Below the pieces are notes generated by a model. It saw only the letters and a program-made list of their open reading frames with translations, searched no databases and was not told the origin of the DNA. A stretch of DNA of 64,000 nucleotides from VRUE01 sp963703235 (GTDB taxonomy: Bacteria; Actinomycetota; Thermoleophilia; Solirubrobacterales; 70-9). The stretch is taken from positions 682,001 to 746,000 of the forward strand of contig OY969802.1 in NCBI GenBank assembly GCA_963703235.1, written 5' to 3'. The translations under genes and the position numbers were made by a program. Each line of letters begins with the position of its first letter. The stretch's first letter is position 1. Below, in pieces: positions 34,581-43,652 of this stretch.

Positions 34581-36212
34581 ATGCCCGACCCGTCTATAGC
34601 GCGCTTCCGGCGCGTCATTACCGCCGCTTACGCCCACCTGGAGGAGCGGCGGCAGGAGGTCAACGACCTCAACGTGTTCCCGGTTGCCGATGGCGACACC
34701 GGCGACAACATGGCGATGACGATGCGGGCCGTGATGGAGGAGCTGGACCACCTCGACGGCCTCGAGGTCGACGAGATCGGCCGCACGCAGCTGGTGCAGG
34801 CGCTGGCCCGGGCGGCGCTGATGGGCGCCCGCGGCAACTCGGGGGTGATCCTCAGCCAGATCGTCCGCGGCGCCGCCGAGGAGCTGGCGAGCAGGCCGGG
34901 AGAGCTGATCGACCCGGTGCTCGTCGCCTCCGCCTTCGCCAGCGCCGCCGACGCTGCGTACGACTCGGTTCGCGATCCGGCCGAGGGAACGATGCTGACG
35001 GTCTTCAGGGAGATGGCCCACTCGATCGCCCGTCAGCTCTCGCGGCTCGAGACCGACGAGCAGCGGCTCGACCGTGGCGTCAGCGACGAGCGGCAGGACG
35101 CGGTGCTCGCCGAGATCCTCGAGAGGGCCGTGGCCGACGGCCAGAGGGCGGTCGAGCGGACGCCGGAGCAGCTGGAAGTCCTGCGCGAGTCCGGCGTCGT
35201 CGATGCCGGCGGCTACGGGCTGGTGCTGATTCTGGCCGGTGTCGTCGCCGGGCTGCGCGGCGAGCGCGACGGACTGCCGGAGATCTCCCACCAGGAGGCG
35301 CCGCGGCTCAGCCGTCCCCATCACGAGGACAGCCGTTACCGCTACTGCACCAACTTCATCGTCTCCGGCGCCGGCTTGAGCTCGCGCGAGTTCCTGCCGC
35401 GCCTGGAGGGCCTCGGCGACTCGGTGCTCGTCGTCGGCGACGAGGTGACGCTGAAGGTCCACGTGCATACCGACGATCCAGAGACGGCCGTCGGCCTGTT
35501 CGACGGGACCGGCGAGGTCACCAACCTCGACGTCGCCGACATGCGTGAGCAGATCGCCGAGCGCAGCGCCCGCCTCGCGACCGGGCGCTCGGGGGCGCTG
35601 GCGGTCGCCGCCGGCGCGGGCCTGGAGCGGCTGTTCGGCGAGCTCGGCGCCCACGTCGTCGACGGCGGCGAGACCCTCAACCCCTCGACCTACGAGCTGC
35701 TGGCGGGGATCCACGAGGTGCCGACCGAAGAGGTCGTGGTTCTGCCCAGCTCCTCGAACGTGATCATGGCCGCCGAGCGAGCCTGCGAGCTGTCCGAGAA
35801 GCCGGCGCGGGTCGTGCGAGCGACCTCGCAGCAGGCCAGCCTGCTGGCTCTGATCGAGCTGAGCCCGAGCGCGACGGCCGACGAGAACGCCGAGCGCCTC
35901 TCGGCTGCTCTCGGCGAAATCGCCACCGGCGGCGTGGCGCCGGCCGCTCGTGACGACGCCCAGGGCCGCTTCCGCCAGGGCGACGCGGTCGGCTTCGTCG
36001 GCGAGGAGATCGTCGCCTGGGGGGGCGCCGGCTCGACCCTGGCGGCGACGATCGAGAGCCTGGCGGAGGGCGCCGAGATCGTCACCGTGGTGGCGGGGGA
36101 GGAGGCACCGATCCCGCTGAACGAGATCGACCCACACGTCCCCGACGGGGTCGAGCTCGAGACCCACGAGGGCGGCCAGCCGAGCTGGTGGTGGCTGCTC
36201 GCGGCCCAATAG
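34581..36212 (+). CDS. fakA: DAK2/DhaL-domain protein, fatty acid kinase subunit A-like (FakA/YloV)
   Basis: 543 residues from ATG 34581. The N-terminal DhaL (DAK2) domain shows the nucleotide and magnesium site VADGDTGDNMAMT and GARGNSGVILSQI. The middle and C-terminal parts (YRYCTNFIVSG, VHVHTDDPETAVGLF, LPSSSNVIMAAERA) follow the FakA/YloV pattern. In Firmicutes FakA phosphorylates fatty acids held by FakB; no FakB gene is in the window, so the partner is unknown. It is followed directly by recG with a 1-nt overlap, a conserved yloV-recG pairing. C-terminal residues 430-470 resemble a degenerate repeat of the DhaL fold. Confidence 0.88.
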   Translation: MPDPSIARFRRVITAAYAHLEERRQEVNDLNVFPVADGDTGDNMAMTMRAVMEELDHLDGLEVDEIGRTQLVQALARAALMGARGNSGVILSQIVRGAAEELASRPGELIDPVLVASAFASAADAAYDSVRDPAEGTMLTVFREMAHSIARQLSRLETDEQRLDRGVSDERQDAVLAEILERAVADGQRAVERTPEQLEVLRESGVVDAGGYGLVLILAGVVAGLRGERDGLPEISHQEAPRLSRPHHEDSRYRYCTNFIVSGAGLSSREFLPRLEGLGDSVLVVGDEVTLKVHVHTDDPETAVGLFDGTGEVTNLDVADMREQIAERSARLATGRSGALAVAAGAGLERLFGELGAHVVDGGETLNPSTYELLAGIHEVPTEEVVVLPSSSNVIMAAERACELSEKPARVVRATSQQASLLALIELSPSATADENAERLSAALGEIATGGVAPAARDDAQGRFRQGDAVGFVGEEIVAWGGAGSTLAATIESLAEGAEIVTVVAGEEAPIPLNEIDPHVPDGVELETHEGGQPSWWWLLAAQ

Positions 36213-38455
36213 TGCGGTCCTTCGCCGGTGACTCGGAGCTGACCGGGACGCAGCTGCGCGAGGCGCCCGTCCACTGGCCACGACCCAGCGTCCTCGACGT
36301 CTCGATCGAGGCCCTCTCGGGCGTCGGACCGAAGCTGGCCGAGGCTGCTGCAGAGTCCGGCATCGCAACTGTCGGCGACCTCTTGCTCCGCTTCCCCCAC
36401 AGCCACCGCGACCGCACGGTGGTCCCTGTGGAGACTCTGCAGCTGGGTGAGAAGGCAACCGTTCGAGTGGAGGTGCTCGGCTCCAAGCCGAGCCAGTTCC
36501 GCCGGCGCGGTCTCTCGATCCTCTCCGTCAAAGTCGGCGACGACTCCGGATCGATCAGGGCTACGTGGTTCAACCAACCGTGGGTGGCACAGAAGCTGAC
36601 CCCTGGCACCCAACTGCTGCTCACGGGTTCAAAAGACAAACGCGGCTTCCGAGTTTCCGAATACGAGCTGGCACCGGCTGCGGAGGGGGAGGGCGGGGGT
36701 GTCCGGCCGGGCGCGGCGTCCCATTTTTCGCCCGATCCCTCCCCCGAGAGAGACGACCTCCCCGGGCGAAAAATCCAGCGCCCGGCCGGACACCCCCGCC
36801 CTCCTTCTGCTCGCCTGGTCCCCGTGCATCCAGCAACCGAACAACTCAAAGCCCAGCGAATCCGCCAATGGGTCGAGCAGGCGATCTGCTGGGCCGGCAA
36901 CATGCCCGAGCCGCTGCCGGCGGAGCTGCGGGTGCGGCGAGGACTGGCGGGGATCGCCGATGCGATCGAGGCGGTGCACTTCCCTGAGAGCGATGGGGAC
37001 GTCGAGCAGGCGCGGCAGCGGCTGGCCTTCGAAGAGCTGTTCCTTTACCAGGCGATCCTCACCACCCGCAAGCGCACGCAGCGGGCGGCGCGGCCCGGGC
37101 CGCAGCTCGGGACGCCGGGGGAGCTGGTCGAGCGCTGGATCGCCTCGCTGCCGTTCGAGCCGACGCGGGACCAGCGGACCGCCTTCGAGGAGATCGACGC
37201 GGACCTGACGTCAGGGCAGCCGATGCAGCGGCTGCTGATGGGCGAGGTCGGCTCCGGCAAGACCGTGGTGGCGCTGTACGCGATGCTGCGGGCGCTGGAA
37301 GCCGGCTTCCAGGCGGTGCTGATGGCGCCGACCGAGACCCTGGCCGAGCAGCACGCCATCACCCTGGGCAGGCTGCTGGCAACGGAGGCGACGCCGTTCG
37401 CCCTCCTGACCAGCGCGACCCCTGCTTCGGTCCGCCAACAAGCGCTGAACCAGCTCGCCAGTGGCGAGCTGGGACTCATCTTGGGCACCCACGCCCTGAT
37501 CGACCCCAAGGTCGGCTTCGCCCGCCTCGGCGTCTGCGTCGTCGACGAGCAGCACCGCTTCGGCGTCGAGCAGCGGCGGGCGCTCGATGCGAAGAGGGTG
37601 GAGGGGATGGCGCCGCACGTCCTCCACATGACCGCAACGCCGATCCCGCGCACGCTTTCCCTGACCGCCTATGGCGACCTCGACACGACTGCGCTGCGCG
37701 AGCTGCCCGCCGGGCGGCAGCCGATCGAGACGCGGCTGGTCGAGGCCGGCGAGCGCGCCGCCGCCTACGAGTTCATCCGCGAGCAGCTGCGGGCGGGCCG
37801 CCAGGCCTACGTCGTCTGCCCGCTGGTCGAGGAGTCGGAGAAAATGCAGGGCAAGGCGGCGGAGGTGGAGGCCGAGCGGCTGGCGGCCAGCGAGCTGAGC
37901 GGCTTCGCGATCGGCGTCATCCACGGTCAGATGCCCTCGGTTCGCAAGGCCGAGGCGATGGAGGCGTTCGCCTCCGGCGCCCTCGACGTCCTCGTCGCCA
38001 CCACCGTGATCGAGGTCGGGGTCGACGTCGCCAACGCGACCGTGATGGTGATCGAGGGGGCCGAGCGCTACGGCGTCTCGCAGCTGCACCAGCTGCGGGG
38101 CCGGGTCGGCCGCGGCGAGCACCGCTCGCACTGCCTGCTCTTCCCCGAAGAGGTCGGGGGGATGGCGCGCCGCCGACTGAAGGCGATCGAGCGCGAGAGC
38201 GACGGCTTCAAGCTGGCCGAGGTCGATCTCAGCCTGCGCGGCGAGGGCGAGGTCCTGGGCACGCGCCAGCACGGCCTGCCCCGCTTCGGCATCGCCGAGC
38301 TGCCGGAGGAAACGCCGACCCTGGTCGCCGCCCGCGACGAGGTGCTGGCGCTGCTGCACCGCCACGGCTCGCTCGACGTCCCCGAGCTGGGCCCGCTGCT
38401 GGAGGTCGCGCGCCGCCGCTTCGGCGCCGGCGCCGCCGACCCGATACCACTCTGA
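36212..38455 (+). CDS. recG: ATP-dependent DNA helicase RecG, carrying an in-frame palindromic insertion
   Basis: 747 residues from GTG 36212, sharing one base with the fakA stop. RecG remodels stalled forks and Holliday junctions. The wedge (OB) domain near 60-150 (VGDLLLRFPHSHRDRT, SVKVGDDSGSIRATWFNQPW) is followed by the helicase motifs GEVGSGKTVVA, APTETLAEQH, DEQHRFGVEQR and TATPIPRTL, then QLRGRVGRGEHRS. Between the wedge end (RVSEYEL) and RLVPVHPATE lie about 39 extra residues of Gly/Pro/Arg-rich sequence encoded by a 117-nt palindromic element (36688-36804). This point is a domain linker, so the enzyme is probably still active. Confidence 0.94.
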   Translation: MRSFAGDSELTGTQLREAPVHWPRPSVLDVSIEALSGVGPKLAEAAAESGIATVGDLLLRFPHSHRDRTVVPVETLQLGEKATVRVEVLGSKPSQFRRRGLSILSVKVGDDSGSIRATWFNQPWVAQKLTPGTQLLLTGSKDKRGFRVSEYELAPAAEGEGGGVRPGAASHFSPDPSPERDDLPGRKIQRPAGHPRPPSARLVPVHPATEQLKAQRIRQWVEQAICWAGNMPEPLPAELRVRRGLAGIADAIEAVHFPESDGDVEQARQRLAFEELFLYQAILTTRKRTQRAARPGPQLGTPGELVERWIASLPFEPTRDQRTAFEEIDADLTSGQPMQRLLMGEVGSGKTVVALYAMLRALEAGFQAVLMAPTETLAEQHAITLGRLLATEATPFALLTSATPASVRQQALNQLASGELGLILGTHALIDPKVGFARLGVCVVDEQHRFGVEQRRALDAKRVEGMAPHVLHMTATPIPRTLSLTAYGDLDTTALRELPAGRQPIETRLVEAGERAAAYEFIREQLRAGRQAYVVCPLVEESEKMQGKAAEVEAERLAASELSGFAIGVIHGQMPSVRKAEAMEAFASGALDVLVATTVIEVGVDVANATVMVIEGAERYGVSQLHQLRGRVGRGEHRSHCLLFPEEVGGMARRRLKAIERESDGFKLAEVDLSLRGEGEVLGTRQHGLPRFGIAELPEETPTLVAARDEVLALLHRHGSLDVPELGPLLEVARRRFGAGAADPIPL
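36688..36804. repeat. Palindromic element D, copy 1, inserted in frame in recG
   Basis: A perfect 27-bp inverted repeat (36688-36714 with 36778-36804) encloses 63 nt. That core contains a second perfect 12-bp inverted repeat, ATTTTTCGCCCG at 36723-36734 with its complement at 36763-36774. The whole element is 117 nt, a multiple of three, so the recG frame is kept. The core read in reverse matches the core at 40205-40266 (shared TTTTTCGCC, TCTCTCG, GAGGG, GCGAAAAA and a terminal GCC), while the outer stems differ. Confidence 0.8.
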
Positions 38456-38457
38456 GC

Positions 38458-38505
38458 ACGTGCCGCAGCTAAGAGGACACTATGGGTATCTAAGCTGCGG
38501 CACGT
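38458..38505 (+). terminator. Stem-loop after recG
   Basis: ACGTGCCGCAGCT at 38458-38470 pairs perfectly with 38493-38505 across a 22-nt loop, 2 nt after the recG stop. There is no T-tract, so it may act as a 3' end stabiliser or weak terminator rather than a classical one. The rsmD ribosome binding site (GAGG 38507-38510) follows immediately. Confidence 0.5.
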
Positions 38506-38518
38506 CGAGGTGCTGGGC

Positions 38519-39066
38519 GTGCGGGTGATCGCGGGGGAGCTGAAGGGGCGACAGCTCGTCGCCCCGCGCGGCTGGAAGGTGCGACCGACGTCGGACCGCG
38601 TCCGCGAGGCGATCTTCTCTGCGCTCGGCGATGTCGCTGGCGACCGCGTGCTCGACCTCTACTGCGGCACCGGGGCGCTGGCGATCGAGGCGCTCTCACG
38701 CGGGGCTGCCGGGGCGATGCTGGTCGACCGCGACACCCGACCGGCGCTCGGCAACGTCGAGCAACTGGGGCTCGCCGAACGAGCGGAGCTGGTCCGAGCC
38801 GACGCGATGCGCTGGCTCGCCGCCCGTGCCGGAGACGCGGACGCGCCGCGCTTCGACCTCGTCTTCGTCGATGCCCCCTATAAACTCGTCGACCGCGTGG
38901 GGCAGGAACTGGACACACATCTACCGTCCCTTCTCGCCGGTGGGGGCCGGGCGATCGTCGAGAGCGGCGCCCGGCGTCCCCTGCGAATCGAGTCGCTGCG
39001 GCGCTTGCGGCAGCGCCGCTACGGCGGCACCGACGTCTCCTTCTACGCTGCGACGGAGCGGGGCTG

Positions 39067-39067
<1 letters not shown>
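38519..39067 (+). CDS. rsmD: 16S rRNA (guanine-966-N2)-methyltransferase RsmD
   Basis: 182 residues from GTG 38519, chosen because GAGG at 38507-38510 lies 8 nt upstream; GTG 38510 is the alternative. It starts MRVIAGELKGRQL, the typical RsmD N-terminus, with RPTSDRVREAIFSAL, the SAM motif VLDLYCGTGALAIEALSRGA and the catalytic DAPY (FVDAPY). It methylates G966 of 16S rRNA in the small subunit. The stop overlaps the coaD start (TGATG), and rsmD-coaD is a widely conserved pair. Confidence 0.95.
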
Positions 39068-39567
<500 letters not shown>

Positions 39568-39672
39568 GCTTCCACAGCCTGCGCGCCACTTGGGCGCGAG
39601 CTTGCAAAAAGCCGAGGAAATAAACGGTTCTTCACCGAAGATGCCCCTGACACATAGGCTTACGCACTGCTG

Positions 39673-40158
39673 ATGGACGTCCTGGTTCTAATAGACAAGC
39701 TCGACGACGTGGTCCACAACGCCCGGCCCGTGCCGCTCACGGACCAGGTGCGGGTGGACCGCGAGGAGATCTACGACCTCCTCGACCAGATGCGGGCGAC
39801 GATCCCTGAGGAGATCAAGCAGGCTCGCTGGATCGTCAAGGAGCGCCAGGAGATGCTGGCCGAGGCCAAACGCGAGGCGGAGCGGATCGTGCGCGAGGCC
39901 CGCGAGCAGCAGGCCAGGCTGATCTCCGACGAGGAGGTCACCAAGCAGGCCGAGCGGGCGGCGGACGAGATCGTCGAGGACGCCCGCACCCGCGAGCGCG
40001 AGATCCGGCTCGGCGCCGAGGACTACGCCGACGAGATCCTCAACACGCTCGAGGTCAACCTGCAGAAGTTCCTTGCGGCCGTGCAACGCGGTCGCGATCG
40101 ATTGGCTGGGCGGGACGAGGAACAGCAGCCGGTCGCTGAGCTGGACCAGCAGGAGTAG
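39673..40158 (+). CDS. DivIVA/SepIVA-like coiled-coil protein
   Basis: 161 residues. A short conserved head (DVLVLIDKLDDVVHNARPVPLTDQVRV) is followed by a long charged coiled coil rich in Glu, Arg and Ala (about 55-115), then an amphipathic helix (EDYADEILNTLEVNLQKFL). This is the actinobacterial SepIVA type, a relative of DivIVA that works in septation and polar growth. The place between coaD and the DUF177-rpmF-rnc genes is the usual one for this gene. No membrane segment is visible. Confidence 0.85.
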   Translation: MDVLVLIDKLDDVVHNARPVPLTDQVRVDREEIYDLLDQMRATIPEEIKQARWIVKERQEMLAEAKREAERIVREAREQQARLISDEEVTKQAERAADEIVEDARTREREIRLGAEDYADEILNTLEVNLQKFLAAVQRGRDRLAGRDEEQQPVAELDQQE

Positions 40159-40178
40159 CTCTCGCGTTGTCGGTTGGG

Positions 40179-40292
40179 GAGGGTCGGGTGGCCCTCCGGC
40201 GCGCTGCCTTTTTCGCCTTGCGCGTTGCCTCTCTCGCCGAGGGGTCTGTGCGAAAAAGAGACCGCCGCGCGCCGGACTGCCACCCGACCCTC
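40179..40292. repeat. Palindromic element D, copy 2
   Basis: A 26-bp inverted repeat with 2 mismatches (40179-40204 with 40267-40292; arm begins GAGGGTCGGGTGGC) encloses a 62-nt core with TTTTTCGCC near one end and GCGAAAAA near the other. The core is related to the reverse complement of the recG copy; the stem is not. It fills the gap between the SepIVA-like gene and the convergent methyltransferase gene, where it could serve as a bidirectional terminator. Confidence 0.8.
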
Positions 40293-40321
40293 TCTAATAG
40301 ACGGCGCGATTACTCCCAGCT

Positions 40322-40816
40322 TCAGTAGGTGGCGCGGAGGACGGCGAGATCGTCGACTTGCCACGTGATCTCGCCGCCGGACCAATTGACTAAATCGTCG
40401 AGCTGGCCTGGCTCGAAGACATCGCCGATCACCAGGGAGCGGGAGTGGTCTTTTACTCGGCGGACGAGCCTTTGCTTCTGCTCGCCGGTCAGGTCGTTGA
40501 CGGAGAGGACCGAGATGACGAGGTCCCAGGGGCCGTCCGGGAGCGGGTCCTCCATGCGGGCGAGCTGGACGTCGTCGTAGGTCTGGCGGGCGCGGAAGAC
40601 CATGTCGGGGCTGGAGTCGAGGCCGACGACCCAGGCCTCGGGGTGGGCCTCGATCAGCCGCCTGGTCGTCTCGCCGGTCCCCATCCCCAGCTCCAGCACT
40701 CGCTCCGGCGGGAAGGGGATTGCCGCGACAGCCTGCTCTTGCAGCTCGTCGTAGCGCGGAACCTTGGCGCGGATCCGCTCCAGATACTCGTCCGGTGTCC
40801 AGTCGAAGTGACCCAT
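40322..40816 (-). CDS. Class I SAM-dependent methyltransferase
   Basis: 164 residues from ATG 40816. The SAM motif I VLELGMGTGETTRRL lies near residue 40, followed by VVGLDSSPDMV and a late LVISVLSVNDL strand, a Rossmann methyltransferase. The N-terminus (MGHFDWTPDEYLERIRAKVPRYDELQ) resembles small-molecule methyltransferases of the ubiE/Tam type. The substrate is unknown. It is the only minus-strand gene in this long core run, divergent from the DUF177 gene and convergent with the SepIVA-like gene. Confidence 0.82.
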   Translation of the reverse strand: MGHFDWTPDEYLERIRAKVPRYDELQEQAVAAIPFPPERVLELGMGTGETTRRLIEAHPEAWVVGLDSSPDMVFRARQTYDDVQLARMEDPLPDGPWDLVISVLSVNDLTGEQKQRLVRRVKDHSRSLVIGDVFEPGQLDDLVNWSGGEITWQVDDLAVLRATY

Positions 40817-40868
40817 CTCGTAACCTCGTCGGAGCCATCGTAAGTCCCGGCCGAGCGGAGGAACGCCC

Positions 40869-41396
40869 ATGGCGAGTTTGCCCGTCATCACGATCATCGA
40901 TCTGGGCCGTCTCTCGCTGTCGCATGGCGAGGGAGCGCGACTTGACCTTGGCGTCCACCTCGATCCGCTCGAGCTGGGCGGACAGACCTATGCCCCGGCG
41001 AGCGACTCGGTCGAGGCCAGGCTCGACGTCTCCCGGCCGACCAATGCCTACGCCTTCCGCCTGCGCTTCCCGCTGCGCGTCGAGGGGCCTTGCATGCGCT
41101 GCCTGGAGCCGGCGGTCATCGCGACCGAGGTCGACGCCCGCGAGGTCGACCAGTCGAACACCGACGACGAGGAGCTCCGCAGCCCTTACGTCGTCGACGA
41201 TGACCTCGACCTCGGCCGCTGGGCTCACGATGCCGCCGTCCTCGCCCTGCCGCCCCGGATTCTCTGCCGCGCCGACTGTGCCGGCCTGTGCCCGGTCTGC
41301 GGCGAATCCCTGAACGATGCCGATCCGAAAGTGCACGAACACGAGGCCGCCGGCGACCCTCGCTGGGCCAAGCTCAACGAGCTGAAGCTCGACTAG
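40869..41396 (+). CDS. yceD: DUF177 (YceD family) protein, 23S rRNA accumulation
   Basis: 175 residues. The DUF177 fold shows LDVSRPTNAYAFRLRFPLRVEGPCMRCLEP and the cysteine motif CRADCAGLCPVCGESLN near residue 138. YceD-type proteins are linked to 23S rRNA metabolism and are almost always placed before rpmF, as here. The metal-like Cys pairs (CMRC, CPVC) are intact. It begins a tight run with rpmF, plsX, acpP and rnc. Confidence 0.92.
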   Translation: MASLPVITIIDLGRLSLSHGEGARLDLGVHLDPLELGGQTYAPASDSVEARLDVSRPTNAYAFRLRFPLRVEGPCMRCLEPAVIATEVDAREVDQSNTDDEELRSPYVVDDDLDLGRWAHDAAVLALPPRILCRADCAGLCPVCGESLNDADPKVHEHEAAGDPRWAKLNELKLD

Positions 41397-41413
41397 CTAC
41401 CATTCCGCGACCG

Positions 41414-41632
41414 ATGGCCGTCCCCAAGAAGCGAACTTCCAGCGCCAGGCGCGACAAGCGGCGGGCGCAGCACAAGGCCGGCAAGGCGCGGCTGAACAGC
41501 TGCCCGCGCTGCCACAGCCCGCGCCTGCCGCATCGGGTCTGCCCGACGTGCGGTACCTACGCCGGCCGCGAGGTCGTCAGCCACACGATGGCCGACACCA
41601 CCCCGAGCGCCCCCTCCGACAGCCAGGAGTGA
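41414..41632 (+). CDS. rpmF: 50S ribosomal protein L32
   Basis: 72 residues from ATG 41414. MAVPKKRTSSARRDKRRAQH is the classic L32 N-terminus. Zinc-ribbon cysteines are present as CPRC and CPTC. The C-terminus beyond the ribbon (about 20 residues, acidic and polar) is slightly longer than usual. The stop shares a base with the plsX start (TGATG). Confidence 0.97.
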   Translation: MAVPKKRTSSARRDKRRAQHKAGKARLNSCPRCHSPRLPHRVCPTCGTYAGREVVSHTMADTTPSAPSDSQE

Positions 41633-42672
41633 TGCCCGGCGGGCGCGGTGTGACCGTCGCCCTCGACGGTTTCGGCGCCGAGCGGGGCTTCGACGTCCTC
41701 GCCGAGGGCGCCAGGCTCGCCGCCGCGGACGGCATCCGCCTGCGGGTCTTCGGTCCGTCCGATGAGCTGGGGCTCGACGGCGTCGCCGGGATCGAGGTCA
41801 TCCCGAGCGCCGAGTGGGTCTCCAACGAGGAGGAGCCGGTCGCTGCGGTTCGCGCCAAGAAGGAGGCCTCGGTGGTGCGGGCGGCGCGGGACGTCGCCGG
41901 GGGACGGGCAGAGGCGATGGTCAGTCACGGCTCGACCGGGGCGACGATGGCGGCCGCGACCTTCGGCCTGCGCCGCCTGCAGGGCGTGCAGCGACCGGCC
42001 CTGGCCGTGCAGCTGCCGGTCCCCGGCAAGCCGGTGCTCTTCCTCGACGTTGGCGCCAACGTCGAGGTCCGGGCCCAGCACCTGGTCCAGTTCGCCTTCC
42101 TCGGCGCCGCCTTCAGCGAGGCGGTGCTCGGTGTCGATCGGCCGCGGGTCGGATTGCTCTCGGTCGGCGAGGAGTCCGGGAAGGGGCGCGAGGAGGTCGT
42201 CGCCGCCCACGCGCTGCTGGCGGCCGCCGCGGGGATCGAGTTCGCCGGCAACGTCGAGGGGCGCGACCTGCCCGCTGCCGCCGTCGACGTCGCCGTCACC
42301 GACGGCTTTACCGGCAACGTGGCGCTGAAGCTGATGGAGGGAACCGCTCGTACCGTCGCGAGCGCCATCGGCGACACCGCCCGCTCCAACCCGTTCAGCG
42401 CCCTCGGCGGCCTGCTGATGCGTCCGGCCCTCGGCAGCCTGCGCCGCGAGCTGCGGCCGGACTCCACCGGTGGCGCGATCCTGCTCGGCCTGCGCGGCAT
42501 CGCCGTGGTCGGCCACGGCAGCGCCGGGGCGGAGGGGATCGCCAACGCGGTCCGGCTCGCGGCTCGCTGCGTGGAGGTCGACGCGATCGGGCGAACCGCC
42601 GCCCTCCTGCGCCAGGGCGCCGCAACGCGAGGATCGTTGGCCAACGAGCGGGGGGATGGCGTCGGTCGATGA
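41632..42672 (+). CDS. plsX: Phosphate acyltransferase PlsX
   Basis: 346 residues. It converts acyl-ACP to acyl-phosphate, the first step of phospholipid synthesis in most bacteria. Family motifs are VALDGFGAERG, VSHGSTGATMAAA, FLDVGANVEVRAQ, LLSVGEESGKG and VTDGFTGNVALKLMEG. The start is set by the TGATG junction with rpmF. It is followed 19 nt later by acpP, its acyl-carrier substrate, and the rpmF-plsX-acpP order is typical. Confidence 0.95.
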   Translation: MPGGRGVTVALDGFGAERGFDVLAEGARLAAADGIRLRVFGPSDELGLDGVAGIEVIPSAEWVSNEEEPVAAVRAKKEASVVRAARDVAGGRAEAMVSHGSTGATMAAATFGLRRLQGVQRPALAVQLPVPGKPVLFLDVGANVEVRAQHLVQFAFLGAAFSEAVLGVDRPRVGLLSVGEESGKGREEVVAAHALLAAAAGIEFAGNVEGRDLPAAAVDVAVTDGFTGNVALKLMEGTARTVASAIGDTARSNPFSALGGLLMRPALGSLRRELRPDSTGGAILLGLRGIAVVGHGSAGAEGIANAVRLAARCVEVDAIGRTAALLRQGAATRGSLANERGDGVGR

Positions 42673-42691
42673 TGGGAAGATGCAGGCAGCG

Positions 42692-42937
42692 ATGACCCGC
42701 GACGAAGTGCTCAGCCTGGTTCGCGACCACCTCGCCGAGGAGCTGGAAGTCGACGCCGCCTCGATCGGCGAGGGGACCCGCTTCAAGGACGATCTCGACG
42801 CCGACTCGCTCGACCTCTACGAGCTGGTGATGGAGCTTGAGGACCGCTACGGCATCTCCGTCTCCGAGCAGGAGGCGGCGCGGATCGAGACGGTCGGCGA
42901 CGCCGTCTCCTTCGTCTTGGAGCGCGCTCCGGCGTGA
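42692..42937 (+). CDS. acpP: Acyl carrier protein
   Basis: 81 residues from ATG 42692; ATG 42656 or 42680 would add 12 or 4 residues. The phosphopantetheine site is the Ser of DADSLDLYELVMELEDRYG. Overall acidic, with the four-helix ACP pattern and the end ETVGDAVSFVLE. It carries acyl chains for fatty acid and phospholipid synthesis. The stop overlaps the GTG start of rnc. Confidence 0.93.
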   Translation: MTRDEVLSLVRDHLAEELEVDAASIGEGTRFKDDLDADSLDLYELVMELEDRYGISVSEQEAARIETVGDAVSFVLERAPA

Positions 42938-43605
42938 GCGTTGCGGCTCTCGCGGAGCTCGTCGCGGAGCTGCCCGGGGAGCTGCGGCGCCGGGCTCTCA
43001 CACACTCCTCCTGGGCCGAGGAGTCGGAGTCCTACGGTCGCCTCGCCTATCTGGGCGACAGCGTTCTCGCCCTCGCCGTCGCCGCCGACCTCTACGAGCG
43101 CTTCGGAGAGATCGACGCCGGCGGCTTGACCAAGATCCACAACCACGCCGTCAGCGGTGTCTCCTGTGCCGAGGTCGGTCGCGAGCTGGGGGTCCCCGAG
43201 ATGCTCGAAGGGGCAGAGCCCGAAGTCGAGGAAGCGATCCCAGCCGAGGCGCTGCTGGCGGGCTCGCGGCCGCTACCCGAGGCGACCGAGGCGTTGATCG
43301 GCGCCTGCTTCGTCGCCTTCGGCTTCGAGCGCACGGCCCCGGCGGTCGCCGCCGCCTTCGCGGCGCGGATCGAGCACGCGTCCGAGGCCCGCGTCGACGC
43401 CAAGTCGGCTTTGCAGGAGCTGCTCGCCCAGCGCAAGGCGCACGTAAGCTACGAGGTCGTTGCCGAATCGGGGCCCGCCCACAGGCGGACCTTCGAGGTG
43501 GCGGCGATCGTCGACGCCGAGCCGGTCGGGAGGGGCGCGGGTCGCAGCAAGAAGGCGGCGGAGCAGATGGCGGCCGAGCAGGCACTGCAGCGGCTCGGGA
43601 GCTAG
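42934..43605 (+). CDS. rnc: Ribonuclease III, with altered active-site motif
   Basis: 223 residues from GTG 42934. N-terminal endonuclease domain (LTHSSWAEE, LGDSVLALAVAADLYERF, EATEALIGACF) and C-terminal dsRNA-binding domain (KSALQELLAQR, GRSKKAAEQMAAEQAL). The usual signature ERLEFLGD reads GRLAYLGD, so the two glutamates are replaced by Gly and Ala. The late DxxEA motif reads EATEA, with Glu for Asp. The Asp of LGD and the last Glu, the pair used by Mini-III enzymes, are kept. It should process rRNA and other double-stranded RNA, perhaps with modified metal binding. The acpP-rnc-smc order is conserved. Confidence 0.92.
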   Translation: MSVAALAELVAELPGELRRRALTHSSWAEESESYGRLAYLGDSVLALAVAADLYERFGEIDAGGLTKIHNHAVSGVSCAEVGRELGVPEMLEGAEPEVEEAIPAEALLAGSRPLPEATEALIGACFVAFGFERTAPAVAAAFAARIEHASEARVDAKSALQELLAQRKAHVSYEVVAESGPAHRRTFEVAAIVDAEPVGRGAGRSKKAAEQMAAEQALQRLGS

Positions 43606-43652
43606 ATGCCACGTCGCGTCCGACTCAAACGCGAGCCTTTAGCCGGGACGAG

